Origin: DAOTWY01 sp003696565
GTDB taxonomy: Bacteria > Chloroflexota > Anaerolineae > Aggregatilineales > Phototrophicaceae
Assembly (NCBI GenBank): GCA_034435635.1
Contig: DAOTWY010000009.1
Location: forward strand, 1 to 52,381
Reading direction: 5' to 3'
DNA length: 52,381 nucleotides
In this document: piece by piece, positions 34,149 through 43,167 of the stretch
Numbering within the stretch: position 1 is the stretch's first letter
How the letters are laid out: every line of letters starts with the position of its first letter
Notes under the pieces: generated by a model
Seen by the model: only the letters and a program-made list of their open reading frames with translations
Databases searched by the model: none
What the model was told of the DNA's origin: nothing
Translations under genes and position numbers: made by a program

Positions 34149-35411
34149 CTATTGTCCTACGTAAAAATCAAAAGACTCGTACCCCTGCCATTCTGCTAAA
34201 TCCGATGTTGTTATAAATTGCTCCATCAAATCATCAGTAAGATAGACCAAACCGATGATCTCGCTGTCACCATCTAACGCACTTTCAGAATCTGGTGCAA
34301 AAGCGTAAATCAACATCGGGGTTTCTTCATAGAACAAAATGAGGATGTATTGATCGCTAGAATATGGCTCACCATCAACATAATCCGGCTCACCATATTT
34401 TTCAATCACCTCACCTAAAGTGACACCTGGCGCAATTTGCAGTTGAATAAACTCAACGAACTCACCAGTTTGGCTAATGATCTGGCAGCATAATATGCCA
34501 TCCTGCTGAGTAAAACTTGCACCTCTTGCTTCGCCCTGCTCTTGTAACTCCAGATCCCCTAATGTTTCATCTGCCTGCATTATCTCAACAGCATCTTCCC
34601 ATGTTGTTTCGCCTGGTATAATACCACGCCAACAAGGGGCATCGCATGGGTCGCCACTGATTAACCCAGTTTCTTGCAGTAAGTCCTCATTAATTAACCT
34701 TGGGGCTGGGGGCACAACATCACCAATTAATTCAACTGGATCATCCGCTGTGATAAATGCTTCTAATACACTTAATGCCACACCGCCACGATTATATGTT
34801 GTACCATTCAACACAATTGCACCCGGCTCGCCATCTCCCACACGTACGCGAACCGCCGGCGTACCAGAAACTGCCAATTCAATGCCCAGTGCTGTGTCTG
34901 TTTCATATTGTGTTGCGTCACCGGAATCTAAACACGTATTTAGAAGATCAAGATCAAGCCCAACACGATCAGCCAAGATTTCCTCAAAATCTGGACCAAT
35001 TAAGCGATCTTGTGCCATGACGTACAACTCATTATGTGTCGCCCAAAACAACCCTTGTTGATAAGCACATTCATTAACCGCAGCCAATCGTGGTGAATAG
35101 GTTTGATCAATAATGGGGAAAAAACGATATTCAAAACGGGCTTGCCCAGTCGCAACAAACTGCTCAATCAAATCACCAATCACTTCATCATGGTAATCCT
35201 GGCAATGTGGACACAAAAAATCCGCAAACTCCATGATAACAATTTGTGCCTCAGGGTCACCTAAAATAAAAGCACCATCTTCCCCTCGCGATTGTGGAAT
35301 ATCTGCATAAATGCCTTGTGGTTCAATAACTTCTTCATCGTCTTCTTGTGCGCTAACAACCATCCCTAAACTAAAAACCAGCATCCAAACCAATATTATC
35401 CGAAATTTCAT
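34149..35411 (-). CDS. Secreted DsbA-family thioredoxin-fold protein with C-terminal extension
   Basis: 420 aa from the ATG at 35411, preceded by GAGGAG with 6-nt spacing; this gives a signal peptide (MKFRIILVWMLVFSLGMVVSAQ). The DsbA-like domain (about 45-225) opens with AFILGDPEAQIVIMEFADFL and has the redox motif CPHC, and GTPAVRVRVGD is the cis-proline region. The C-terminal half (about 240-420) is a separate domain with Cys pairs (GDPCDAPCWRG and ILCCQII), not recognised. Probably an extracytoplasmic disulfide oxidoreductase. It begins 10 nt after the S9 peptidase stop, so it is the second gene of that operon. Confidence 0.85.
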   Translation of the reverse strand: MKFRIILVWMLVFSLGMVVSAQEDDEEVIEPQGIYADIPQSRGEDGAFILGDPEAQIVIMEFADFLCPHCQDYHDEVIGDLIEQFVATGQARFEYRFFPIIDQTYSPRLAAVNECAYQQGLFWATHNELYVMAQDRLIGPDFEEILADRVGLDLDLLNTCLDSGDATQYETDTALGIELAVSGTPAVRVRVGDGEPGAIVLNGTTYNRGGVALSVLEAFITADDPVELIGDVVPPAPRLINEDLLQETGLISGDPCDAPCWRGIIPGETTWEDAVEIMQADETLGDLELQEQGEARGASFTQQDGILCCQIISQTGEFVEFIQLQIAPGVTLGEVIEKYGEPDYVDGEPYSSDQYILILFYEETPMLIYAFAPDSESALDGDSEIIGLVYLTDDLMEQFITTSDLAEWQGYESFDFYVGQ

Positions 35412-35421
35412 CAACAACTCC

Positions 35422-37458
35422 TCATTTGCAATAACGGTCAAACCATTCTACCATGCGTGTCAATCGGCTAACACGATGCTCAGGCTCCCCACTACGAGAT
35501 AGCTCATGCCCATCACGTGGATAACGTACCATTTCTACGGGGGTATCTGTCGCACGACGAACAAAAGCAAAAAGTTGCTCCGCTTGTTCAATTGGCACGC
35601 GATAATCATTTTCTGCATGGATAATAAGCAGCGGTGTATTAATGTTGTGGGCATATGCCAATGGTGAATGCTGCCATAATAAGGTGATATCTTCCCAGGG
35701 TTCCACATCAAAATCAGATGTAATTAACGATGGTACATCACTAGTGCCATAGAAGCTGGCAAGGTTATATACCCCGCGTTGTGTCACTGCACATCTAAAG
35801 CGATCAGTATGCCCCACAATCCAGGCTGTCATATAACCACCATAAGACCCGCCAGTAATCGCCATGCGGTCAGAATCAACAAATCCTTTTTCTAGCATGA
35901 CATCTACCCCTGCCATGATGTCATCCATCGCTACATCGCCCCAAGCACGATGTAGATCACGCATAAATTGCTCACCGTAACCTTCTGCTCCACGTGGATT
36001 ACAATAAAAGACGACATAACCGCTCGCAGCATGAAACTGCCATTCATGGAACATCGTCGGCTCACTCGGTCCCCACATAGCACGTGGACCACCATGGATA
36101 TTCAATGCAAGTGGATACTGCTTCCCTTCTTCATAGCCTACTGGCAAAATATACCACCCTTGAATTTTCTTACCAGATGGTGAATCGAACCACATCTCAT
36201 GTGTTTGTTGAACAATAACATCCTTCAACCATTGTGCATTAAAATCCGTCAATGCTTGATGAATGTCTTTCCCTGGTGCTAACCAAAATAGCTCTCCAGG
36301 ATTAGTTGGAATGCTGGCAACAAATGCAACACCACCTGTTTTACTCACGCTCAGCGCAGCGGTACGGAATGTTCCAGCAGCTGCTAATGGCGTAACTTCA
36401 CCACTTTCCAGCTTAACCTGGAATAGCCACCCATCTCCCATTGATGGCGCAGCAAAGATTAAACCACTACTATCTGGTAACCATGCAAAATCATCAATCG
36501 AACGGTCGAAGTCCAAATTTAATGTACGCGCTTCTCCACCATCTGCCGGGCGAATCGTAAGACGTAAAATAGCTTGTGTATCCACATGATACTTACGGCG
36601 CGGATAATGTAGATACGCGATCCATTGCCCATCCGGTGATGGTAACGGCGCAAACGCAGACTCAGTATCATCAGTCATCCGCATTTCAGTTTCAGTTTCT
36701 AGGTCTAAGCGATAAATGCTCATTTGATTAAACGGCTCATCATCTACATCGCTTTGTGCATGAGATAAATATAACGCCTGTCCATCAATTGCCCACTTAA
36801 CCGGAGAATGATCAACATCAAAATCTGTTAAGCGACGGGGCTTAATATCGTCTCCCTCTTCGGTCGTTATCACATAAACCTGGCTAAACCGCCCATCACG
36901 AAACGCCGTCCCTTCACGATACGGAATACGTGTCATCACATATGGATCAAGGCGTTTCTTTTCGTCATGTTCGATGCGTTCTTTACGATGTTTCGCCTCT
37001 AACTGATCTACTAGTGGAGCATCTTGATCTTTACTGTCTTCTTTTATGCGCTCTTGCGGCAATGAAGGTGATAAAAAGGCGACCTGCTTGCCATCTGGTG
37101 ACCATTCTGGCATGACTGCACCGCTCGGTAAATTTGTGAGCTGACGCGCTTCACCACCTAATGCAGACATAGTTAACAAGTATATTTGCGGCTTATCTCC
37201 GCGTGCCGAAACAAACGCCAGTGTATTACCATCTGGCGACCAGCGCGGAGTTGTATCTTTCCCCCCCCGTGTAAGTTGATAAACCTGACTACCGTCCACT
37301 GCTGCTAGCCAAATGTACCGCTTATAATTGTTTTCCAATTTATCAAGCGTCACTTTAACAAATGCAACCCATTGACCATCTGGGCTAACCTGAGGGTCTT
37401 CGATTTTTACAATTTTATAAAGATCATCAACTTGAATTGGACGTTTTTCTACATTCAT
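35422..37458 (-). CDS. S9 family prolyl-oligopeptidase-like serine peptidase
   Basis: 678 aa, soluble, no signal peptide. The N-terminal beta-propeller (about 15-410) carries TolB/WD40-like PD40 repeats: DPQVSPDGQWVAFVKV, TPRWSPDGNTLAFVSA, MPEWSPDGKQVAFLS. The alpha/beta-hydrolase domain (about 430-678) has HGGPRAMWG (oxyanion region) and the nucleophile elbow GGSYGGYMTAW. The acid is Asp in HAENDYRVP and the base His in PRDGHELSR. It is close to acylaminoacyl-peptidase and dipeptidyl aminopeptidases and would cleave short peptides. The gene is followed at 10 nt by the DsbA-like gene. Confidence 0.93.
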   Translation of the reverse strand: MNVEKRPIQVDDLYKIVKIEDPQVSPDGQWVAFVKVTLDKLENNYKRYIWLAAVDGSQVYQLTRGGKDTTPRWSPDGNTLAFVSARGDKPQIYLLTMSALGGEARQLTNLPSGAVMPEWSPDGKQVAFLSPSLPQERIKEDSKDQDAPLVDQLEAKHRKERIEHDEKKRLDPYVMTRIPYREGTAFRDGRFSQVYVITTEEGDDIKPRRLTDFDVDHSPVKWAIDGQALYLSHAQSDVDDEPFNQMSIYRLDLETETEMRMTDDTESAFAPLPSPDGQWIAYLHYPRRKYHVDTQAILRLTIRPADGGEARTLNLDFDRSIDDFAWLPDSSGLIFAAPSMGDGWLFQVKLESGEVTPLAAAGTFRTAALSVSKTGGVAFVASIPTNPGELFWLAPGKDIHQALTDFNAQWLKDVIVQQTHEMWFDSPSGKKIQGWYILPVGYEEGKQYPLALNIHGGPRAMWGPSEPTMFHEWQFHAASGYVVFYCNPRGAEGYGEQFMRDLHRAWGDVAMDDIMAGVDVMLEKGFVDSDRMAITGGSYGGYMTAWIVGHTDRFRCAVTQRGVYNLASFYGTSDVPSLITSDFDVEPWEDITLLWQHSPLAYAHNINTPLLIIHAENDYRVPIEQAEQLFAFVRRATDTPVEMVRYPRDGHELSRSGEPEHRVSRLTRMVEWFDRYCK

Positions 37459-37515
37459 TGGAATTTTTCCATTTGAATAAATTTAAACAATGCTTAAATT
37501 ATAAACTGTCACAGG

Positions 37516-38280
37516 TTATTTGTCGAATTTACGCCTACGAAATCGTCTAATAAGTCGTTGACGCACAGCAATAACACGCCAATTAAATACCCGTAGTTCT
37601 CCTCTGCGAATTTTCCAATCCACCCAAAAGCTTGCTAGCATATAGTAAACTGGAAAATATAAGCTAATCCAAATGAGTGTATGGTTTGGGTTTTCCTGTA
37701 ACAATAAATAGCAGATCATCAATAGCCAAATGCCCGCTAAGCTCCAGGTTGTTTTCCATAGAATGCGGTTTCGGCTTGGGTAAAGATAGCGCGTGGGGAT
37801 AAAGGTCAAAATTGCAAAAAATATCAATAACCCCACCGCTATCCAATCCACTGGTTGAATCCAGAAAAAATACAACGCAATAACATTCCAATATGTTGGA
37901 AACCCCAAAAAATAAGAGTCAGGTGTTTTCATATTCACCTGACCATAAGCATACATACCCGCTACGACAGGAACAACTGCCCAGCTGGGATGTGGGATCA
38001 GTTCTGCATGCATCAGAATAAACACAGGCACCCACAAAAATGTCAGAACATCAATTACATTGTCCATCATCGCGCCATCAAAATTTGGCAGCACTTCCCA
38101 AACACGCACGAGTCGTGCCATCAGTCCATCTGTGGCATCAATCATAGTGGTTAATACTAAAAACAAAAATGCCTCTCGGTAATCTCCTTTTGATGCCGTG
38201 AACAATGCAAAAACACCTAGCACGCCCCCCATCGCGGTGTAACCATGCACTAACCAGGCTGCTGCTCTGCGTGAAATCAT
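37516..38280 (-). CDS. CDP-alcohol phosphatidyltransferase, phosphatidylcholine synthase-like
   Basis: 254-aa integral membrane enzyme with about seven to eight helices. The full CDP-alcohol phosphotransferase signature is present: Asp48, Asp51-Gly52, Ala55-Arg56, Gly69, Asp73, Asp77. Two further segments, LPNFDGAMMDNVIDVLTF and KTPDSYFLGFPTYWNVIALY, resemble bacterial phosphatidylcholine synthase (Pcs), which joins choline to CDP-diacylglycerol. The substrate is inferred from memory of the family, not proven. I chose the ATG at 38280, giving a 4-nt ATGA overlap with the upstream aminotransferase; GTG at 38286 is an alternative. Confidence 0.8.
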   Translation of the reverse strand: MISRRAAAWLVHGYTAMGGVLGVFALFTASKGDYREAFLFLVLTTMIDATDGLMARLVRVWEVLPNFDGAMMDNVIDVLTFLWVPVFILMHAELIPHPSWAVVPVVAGMYAYGQVNMKTPDSYFLGFPTYWNVIALYFFWIQPVDWIAVGLLIFFAILTFIPTRYLYPSRNRILWKTTWSLAGIWLLMICYLLLQENPNHTLIWISLYFPVYYMLASFWVDWKIRRGELRVFNWRVIAVRQRLIRRFRRRKFDK

Positions 38281-39617
38281 ACCCACATATCTTCTTCTAA
38301 CTTAGCAATAACATGCTCTAAGATATCCAAACCCTGCTCCATCTGGCTTTGTGTAATAACTAACGGCGGAGCAATTCGTAACGTACTTTCTCCTGCGCCT
38401 AATGAAAGTAAACCATTGAGATAACAATGATCTGCCACTTCATTGCGAAAATGTGGAATAGGGTTTCCATTTTTATCAGCAAATTCAACACCAATCATCA
38501 AGCCTTTACCCTCTACACGCTTGATTGATGGATGTGATTCTTTGAATATATTCAAACGCTCTATGGTATAATTTCCCAACTTTGTCGCATTTTCTAACAA
38601 GCCTTCTTCACGGATGACATCAATCGTTGCACTGGCAACTGCACAAGCTAAAGGGTTACCACCAAATGTGCTTGCATGTGCCCCCGGCACCCATTTTTGC
38701 ATCACATCTCGATGCGCAATCGTCGCACCAATCGGGAAGCCAGACCCTAAACCTTTTGCAGAAGCCACAATATCCGGCTTGACACCCCAATGCTCAATCG
38801 CATACCACTTCCCAGTGCGCCCCACACCAGACTGGATTTCATCCGCAATTAATAAAATACCGTGCTCATCACAAAGCGCACGCAACTGTGGGAAGAAATC
38901 ATCACGCGGGAGTAAATACCCACCTTCACCTTGAATCGGCTCAACAATTACCGCGGCGATTTGATCAGGTGAAACTTTTTTCTTGAAAACAAATTTTTGA
39001 ATAAAACCAATAGCATCTGACCAAGCATCCTCCGCGCTTTTTGCTGGATACGGCACATGCTCCACCCCACCAGGAATAAACGGATACCCTGCACGTTGAA
39101 TATATTTACTTGCTGTTACAGAAAGTGCGCCCATCGTCCTGCCATGAAAAGCCCCATAAAATGCGATCACATGAGTCCGCTTAGCATCTTGGTATCGTGC
39201 TAGTTTAAGGGCGGCTTCAACCGCTTCCGTACCAGAATTACCAAAATAAGTCATGATCTGATCAGGCTCATTTGCCCCATTAATGGGAACAATCTCCTGC
39301 AATTTTTCCGCTAATTTAACTTGTTCCTGACAGAAAAAATCCGTTGCGCCAATGTGAATATATTTATCAACCTGTTGATGTAAGGCTTCTACAATTTTGG
39401 GATGACGATGCCCGGTGGAAAGCACAGCAATACCAGCGGCAAAATCAATATAATGATTACCATCTACATCCCACACTTCTGCACCAATACCATGACTCAT
39501 CACAAAGCCATAAGAACGGGTATACGATGGCGACAAGACCTGCTGATCCCTTAAAACAATTTGTTTGGATTTTTCACTTGGTTCACGAAAAACAAATCCA
39601 CGATATTTTTTGACCAT
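38277..39617 (-). CDS. Class III PLP-dependent aminotransferase
   Basis: 446 aa, fold type I. DGNHYIDFAAGIAVLSTGHRHP is the N-terminal signature and FYGAFHGRTMGALS the cofactor-phosphate region. IADEIQSGVGRTGK holds the Asp that contacts the pyridine ring, and the Schiff-base Lys is in SAKGLGSGFPIGA. STFGGNPLACA is also typical. It resembles 4-aminobutyrate and acetylornithine aminotransferases; the amino donor cannot be chosen from sequence alone. Start supported by GAAGG with 8-nt spacing. It is the first gene of a pair with the Pcs-like gene and has a good upstream promoter. Confidence 0.9.
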   Translation of the reverse strand: MVKKYRGFVFREPSEKSKQIVLRDQQVLSPSYTRSYGFVMSHGIGAEVWDVDGNHYIDFAAGIAVLSTGHRHPKIVEALHQQVDKYIHIGATDFFCQEQVKLAEKLQEIVPINGANEPDQIMTYFGNSGTEAVEAALKLARYQDAKRTHVIAFYGAFHGRTMGALSVTASKYIQRAGYPFIPGGVEHVPYPAKSAEDAWSDAIGFIQKFVFKKKVSPDQIAAVIVEPIQGEGGYLLPRDDFFPQLRALCDEHGILLIADEIQSGVGRTGKWYAIEHWGVKPDIVASAKGLGSGFPIGATIAHRDVMQKWVPGAHASTFGGNPLACAVASATIDVIREEGLLENATKLGNYTIERLNIFKESHPSIKRVEGKGLMIGVEFADKNGNPIPHFRNEVADHCYLNGLLSLGAGESTLRIAPPLVITQSQMEQGLDILEHVIAKLEEDMWV

Positions 39618-39657
39618 TTTATAACCTTCTATTTTGGTAACAACATAATACTGAGTG

Positions 39658-39687
39658 AGTATCGCCTAAAAAATAGGGTTTCGTCAA
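39658..39687 (-). promoter_or_regulatory. Promoter of the aminotransferase operon
   Basis: On the minus strand: TTGACG (39687-39682), an 18-bp spacer and GATACT (39663-39658). Start expected at about 39651, 34 nt before the coding sequence. Confidence 0.55.
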
Positions 39688-39714
39688 CGGGGGCTTTATC
39701 TTGAGTTTAGGCGA
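39662..39714. promoter_or_regulatory. Widely spaced inverted repeat in the divergent promoter region
   Basis: TCGCCTAAA (39662-39670) and TTTAGGCGA (39706-39714) are perfect 9-bp inverted copies with 44 bp between their centres, about four helical turns. The left copy lies at the aminotransferase -10, the right one just before the flavin reductase gene. Confidence 0.5.
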
Positions 39715-39762
39715 AATCCGTTATAGAGTTAGTTCGCTTATTGTATGTACGGAAACTTGATT

Positions 39763-40260
39763 ATGACAGTTACAATACCAGAATTTAAACAAGCAATGGC
39801 ACAGTGGGCATCCGGTGTGACTGTGGTGACAACCCGCGCAGAAAACGGCGCACTCAAGGGAATGACAGCCTCATCTTTTACGAGTTTAAGCATTGACCCG
39901 CTTCTCATCCTTATTTGTGTTGCCAAAAAGTTGTATTCTCATCAAGTCTTGCTGCAAAACCAGATTTTTGCTGTAAATATCCTCAGTGAGCATCAAAAGT
40001 ATTGGGGAGAGCTTTTTGCAGGGATGCATCCTGAAATCGAGGATCGCTTTAGTGTTACTGGTTACAAAACAGCTATCACGGGTTCCCCTATTCTGCCGGA
40101 TGTCCTCGCATGGCTAGATTGCCGCTTATATCAAACACACGATGCCGGCGATCATACAATTTTTATTGGAGAAGTTGTTGCCGCACAAGGCAACGGTGGC
40201 GCGCTGCCTTTAACATACTTCAACCGTCAATGGGGCACATTTAAGAGGATAGAGGAATGA
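39763..40260 (+). CDS. Flavin reductase family protein (FMN-binding)
   Basis: 165 aa from the ATG at 39763, which gives the family's usual opening FKQAMAQWASGVTVVTTRAENG. GMTASSFTSLSIDPLLILIC is the FMN-phosphate-binding region. FAVNILSEHQ and the C-terminal GEVVAAQGNGGALPLTYFNRQWG are also typical of the HpaC/flavin reductase-like split-barrel fold. Such proteins reduce FMN or FAD with NAD(P)H, often for a partner monooxygenase, but none is next door. The ATG at 39745 is possible but has no ribosome-binding site. The stop overlaps the next gene by 4 nt. Confidence 0.88.
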   Translation: MTVTIPEFKQAMAQWASGVTVVTTRAENGALKGMTASSFTSLSIDPLLILICVAKKLYSHQVLLQNQIFAVNILSEHQKYWGELFAGMHPEIEDRFSVTGYKTAITGSPILPDVLAWLDCRLYQTHDAGDHTIFIGEVVAAQGNGGALPLTYFNRQWGTFKRIEE

Positions 40261-40847
40261 AATTAATCGGCACAATTCAGCAGGTACAAATTCAGCGTGA
40301 ACGTCTTAAAAAAGGTGAACGCCCAAACCGGTATTATGATCCCACACCAATTCTTGTTGTAGATGCGCTCAAACTAACACAACGTGGTGTGTTCGGCTTA
40401 TTATCGGATGGTAGCACACTCATTGATCTGCATCACATGGATCACCCCCAAACACGGAATCGAAACAATGCTAACGGTATTTCATTTAATTTTGTTGGGA
40501 ATTACCACAAAATACAGGCACGCTTTGGGGATCATATTCAACCGGGTGTTGGTGGAGAAAACATCATCATTCAACAAACCCCAGAGTTTGATTTATCAAT
40601 GCTTGATACCGAGTTATTGATCCAACCCCAGGGAACCAATCAATATATCACATTGGAAGATGTCATGGTTGCTGCCCCCTGCCGTGAGTTTAGTTGCTTT
40701 GTCTATGGTGAAGTAATCGACGGTGATAACCTACGAAACACACTAGAATATCTTTCTGATGGCACACGTGGATTTTATGCCACGCTTAGCATTAAACAAT
40801 CAGATACCCCTATTATCCAAGCGGGTGATAAGATATACATCGCGTAA
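40257..40847 (+). CDS. MOSC-like protein
   Basis: 196 aa. The region FNFVGNYHKIQARFGDHIQPGVGGENIIIQ resembles the MOSC domain, found at the C-terminus of molybdenum-cofactor sulfurases and in YiiM/YcbX, where a GENI-like turn is usual. Cysteines occur in PCREFSCFV. The final QAGDKIYIA matches the MOSC end (GD-x-I/V). Most MOSC proteins handle sulfur, Moco or N-hydroxylated substrates, so a redox pairing with the coupled flavin reductase is attractive, but not proven. ATGA overlap with the preceding gene. Confidence 0.6.
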   Translation: MKLIGTIQQVQIQRERLKKGERPNRYYDPTPILVVDALKLTQRGVFGLLSDGSTLIDLHHMDHPQTRNRNNANGISFNFVGNYHKIQARFGDHIQPGVGGENIIIQQTPEFDLSMLDTELLIQPQGTNQYITLEDVMVAAPCREFSCFVYGEVIDGDNLRNTLEYLSDGTRGFYATLSIKQSDTPIIQAGDKIYIA

Positions 40848-40865
40848 ACGACGGTATCTTTTTGT
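40831..40865 (+). terminator. Terminator after the MOSC-like gene
   Basis: AGATAT (40831-40836) pairs with GTATCT (40854-40859), and an inner TCG/CGA extends the stem past an internal loop. A run of five to six T follows. The stem begins inside the last codons of the gene. Confidence 0.5.
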
Positions 40866-40935
40866 TTATTTTAATCCAAGTAGTGACGCTAACCGTAGCT
40901 CATACTCTAAACACTGTTTTTAAGGATTGTTCTTT

Positions 40936-40941
40936 TATACT
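40936..40941 (+). promoter_or_regulatory. Predicted -10 of the pyr operon
   Basis: TATACT at 40936-40941, with only a weak -35 upstream (about 40914, CTGTTT). The leader to pyrB (41029) would be about 80 nt. I see no terminator, PyrR-like hairpin or leader peptide in it. Confidence 0.35.
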
Positions 40942-41028
40942 GAATAACCTTAAATAAAATGCCATATTCTGCTGATGGATATTGCGGTAAAATCACTCAG
41001 ATATAGTCACACAGAAAGGATCACATCC

Positions 41029-42090
41029 ATGTCCAGTGATGGTCCGATGCGACAAACAGAGCAGTTTTTACACCTCTATCACCCGCCAGCAATTAATGGT
41101 GATTTCACAGGTAAACATATCATCAGTGTTGAACAATTTAGCCATACGGATTTAGACATCATATTCTCCGCTGCTAAATCATTAAGAGAACGTGTTGCCC
41201 AAAAAGACCCTGAAGTTGTTACCTTGTGCAGTGGGCGGCTGATGGCATCAATGTTTTTTGAAGCAAGCACCCGTACTGATATGTCCTTTCAAGCGGCAAT
41301 GCGACGGCTAGGCGGGTCAGTTGTCAGTGCCAGCAATGGTGTACAATTTTCATCGGTTTATAAAGGTGAAAACCTCGCAGATACCGTACGCGCTGCTGGT
41401 TGTTATGCCGATGTCTTAGTGCTACGGCATCCGCAGATTGGCTCATCCTATGAAGCAGCTTATTATTTAGATCGCCTGAATGAACGGATTGTCACCCCGA
41501 CTAGTGTCATCAGTGGTGGTGATGGTGCAGGTGAGCATCCTACCCAAGCCCTGTTGGATTTATTTACTATTAAAGATTTAAAAGACGGACCAGATAACCT
41601 AACGATCACTCTTGTTGGGGATTTATTATATGGGCGTACCGTCCATTCATTAGCCAAGTTGATCGCACGATATGAGTCACAAAACACAACCTTGTGCTTA
41701 GTATCTCCCCCGTCACTTCGTATTCCAGATACAATTATCGACACCCTCGATAAGCACAACGTTACCTATTATGAGACAGATGATCTTTATGAAGTTCTGC
41801 ATAAGACAGATGTCATTTATTGGACACGTATCCAGCAAGAACGCTTCGCGCGTCAAGCAGATTATGATGCCGTACGTGACAATTTCATTATGACTCCAGC
41901 GGTCTTGAATCAAGCCCCGCGTGATGTCATCCTGATGCACCCCCTGCCCCGCAAACATGAAATGGGAACCCCAGCAGATCATGACATTTTAGACCAGAAT
42001 CCACGTGCTGTTTATTTTCAGCAAATGGAAAATGGGATGTTTGTCCGCATGGCATTGTTAGCAAAAGTTTTAGGCGTGGAATCAATCTAA
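41029..42090 (+). CDS. pyrB: Aspartate carbamoyltransferase, catalytic chain
   Basis: Catalyses carbamoyl phosphate + aspartate to carbamoyl-aspartate, the first committed step of UMP synthesis. 353 aa from the ATG at 41029, which has AGGA with 8-nt spacing; the longer frame to 40975 lacks support. The carbamoyl-phosphate loop is ASTRTDMSFQAAMRRLGG, a variant of the usual STRTRxSF. HPTQALLDLFTI and MHPLPRKHEM are the other ATCase motifs. The ~40-residue N-terminal stretch (MSSDGPMRQTEQFLHLYHPP) is longer than in E. coli. No regulatory pyrI gene is adjacent. First gene of pyrBCDEF. Confidence 0.95.
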   Translation: MSSDGPMRQTEQFLHLYHPPAINGDFTGKHIISVEQFSHTDLDIIFSAAKSLRERVAQKDPEVVTLCSGRLMASMFFEASTRTDMSFQAAMRRLGGSVVSASNGVQFSSVYKGENLADTVRAAGCYADVLVLRHPQIGSSYEAAYYLDRLNERIVTPTSVISGGDGAGEHPTQALLDLFTIKDLKDGPDNLTITLVGDLLYGRTVHSLAKLIARYESQNTTLCLVSPPSLRIPDTIIDTLDKHNVTYYETDDLYEVLHKTDVIYWTRIQQERFARQADYDAVRDNFIMTPAVLNQAPRDVILMHPLPRKHEMGTPADHDILDQNPRAVYFQQMENGMFVRMALLAKVLGVESI

Positions 42091-43167
42091 ATGGGACGCA
42101 AAATAAAACTCCCTCCCATGCTAGACCCGCATGTGCATCTACGCGGGATGGATTGGGCACACAAAGGTGATTTTTATACTGAAACTTGCGCAGCAATAGC
42201 TGGTGGATATTGGGCAGTATTTGATATGCCCAACACCCCGCCTGCTACGTTAGACCGCACGGCACTAGACCACAAATTACAAGCGATTAATCAGCAAGCA
42301 GTCTGTGATTGGGGAGTGTACTTCTGCGCAGGGGCAAATCGAAATTGGGAACAATATCCCTTGGTCATAAATGATATTTGTGGGTTGAAGATGTTCAATA
42401 ATTCAACCACAGGTAATCTTTTAGTCGATGATCCTACTGTACGAGAGGAGCATTTTAAGCATTGGGATGGCAGCAAAATTTTTGCTCAACACGCAGAAAA
42501 TGAAACATGCGCAGAAATCATTAACCTAGTCAAAAAATATCGCAAGCCAACTCACATCCTTCATGTATGTACCAAGCTAGAAGTTGATCTCATTCGGCAA
42601 GCAAAAAACGATGGCTTACCAATCACATGCGGTGTATGCCCTCATCATCTGTGGTTAACGCAAGCTGATTTAACCCGCTTAGGTAGCTTGGGGTGGATGA
42701 AGCCCAATTTACAAACACAACAAGATCAAGACGCGCTCTGGCAAGGTATTGTTGATGGGGTAATAGATATAATTGAATCAGACCATGCCCCACATACATT
42801 AGAAGAAAAATCCAACACGCCGTCACCATATGGTGTACCTGGTTTAGAGACAACGCTACCATTGTTACTCACGGCAGTACATGAAGGACGGCTCACACTA
42901 GCACGAGTTATCGAAATGGTCTCCATCAATCCCTGTCGGATTTACGGCATTGTGCCACCACCGGAGACTTACACTGTTGTTGACTTGGATACAAGTGAAG
43001 TCATTACAGGAGACAGATTACATACCAAAGTGAAGTGGTCACCTTTTGAGGGTATGCGTGTACAAGGAAAAGTCATCGAAACGTGGATTAGGGGAACACA
43101 AGTTTATGATGGTGAACGTATCTTAGTCAAACCAGGTTTTGGGAAAAACGTGTATGCTCATTCGTAA
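42091..43167 (+). CDS. pyrC: Dihydroorotase
   Basis: Zinc amidohydrolase cyclising carbamoyl-aspartate to dihydroorotate. 358 aa. MLDPHVHLRG is the metal-binding HxH motif. FDMPNTPPATL contacts substrate. Metal ligands include GSKIFAQHAENE and THILHVCT, and the catalytic Asp is in IIESDHAPHTLEEK. PSPYGVPGLETTLPLLLTAV is typical of the DHOase family. Where many enzymes have a carboxylated Lys, GLKMFNNS supplies a candidate. The ATG follows the pyrB stop with no gap, and the C-terminal end overlaps pyrD. Confidence 0.93.
   Translation: MGRKIKLPPMLDPHVHLRGMDWAHKGDFYTETCAAIAGGYWAVFDMPNTPPATLDRTALDHKLQAINQQAVCDWGVYFCAGANRNWEQYPLVINDICGLKMFNNSTTGNLLVDDPTVREEHFKHWDGSKIFAQHAENETCAEIINLVKKYRKPTHILHVCTKLEVDLIRQAKNDGLPITCGVCPHHLWLTQADLTRLGSLGWMKPNLQTQQDQDALWQGIVDGVIDIIESDHAPHTLEEKSNTPSPYGVPGLETTLPLLLTAVHEGRLTLARVIEMVSINPCRIYGIVPPPETYTVVDLDTSEVITGDRLHTKVKWSPFEGMRVQGKVIETWIRGTQVYDGERILVKPGFGKNVYAHS

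Noticed and set aside
40848..41028. Possible PyrR or leader-peptide attenuator before pyrB
   Set aside because: No terminator hairpin with T-tract and no plausible leader ORF is visible between the predicted -10 and the pyrB start.
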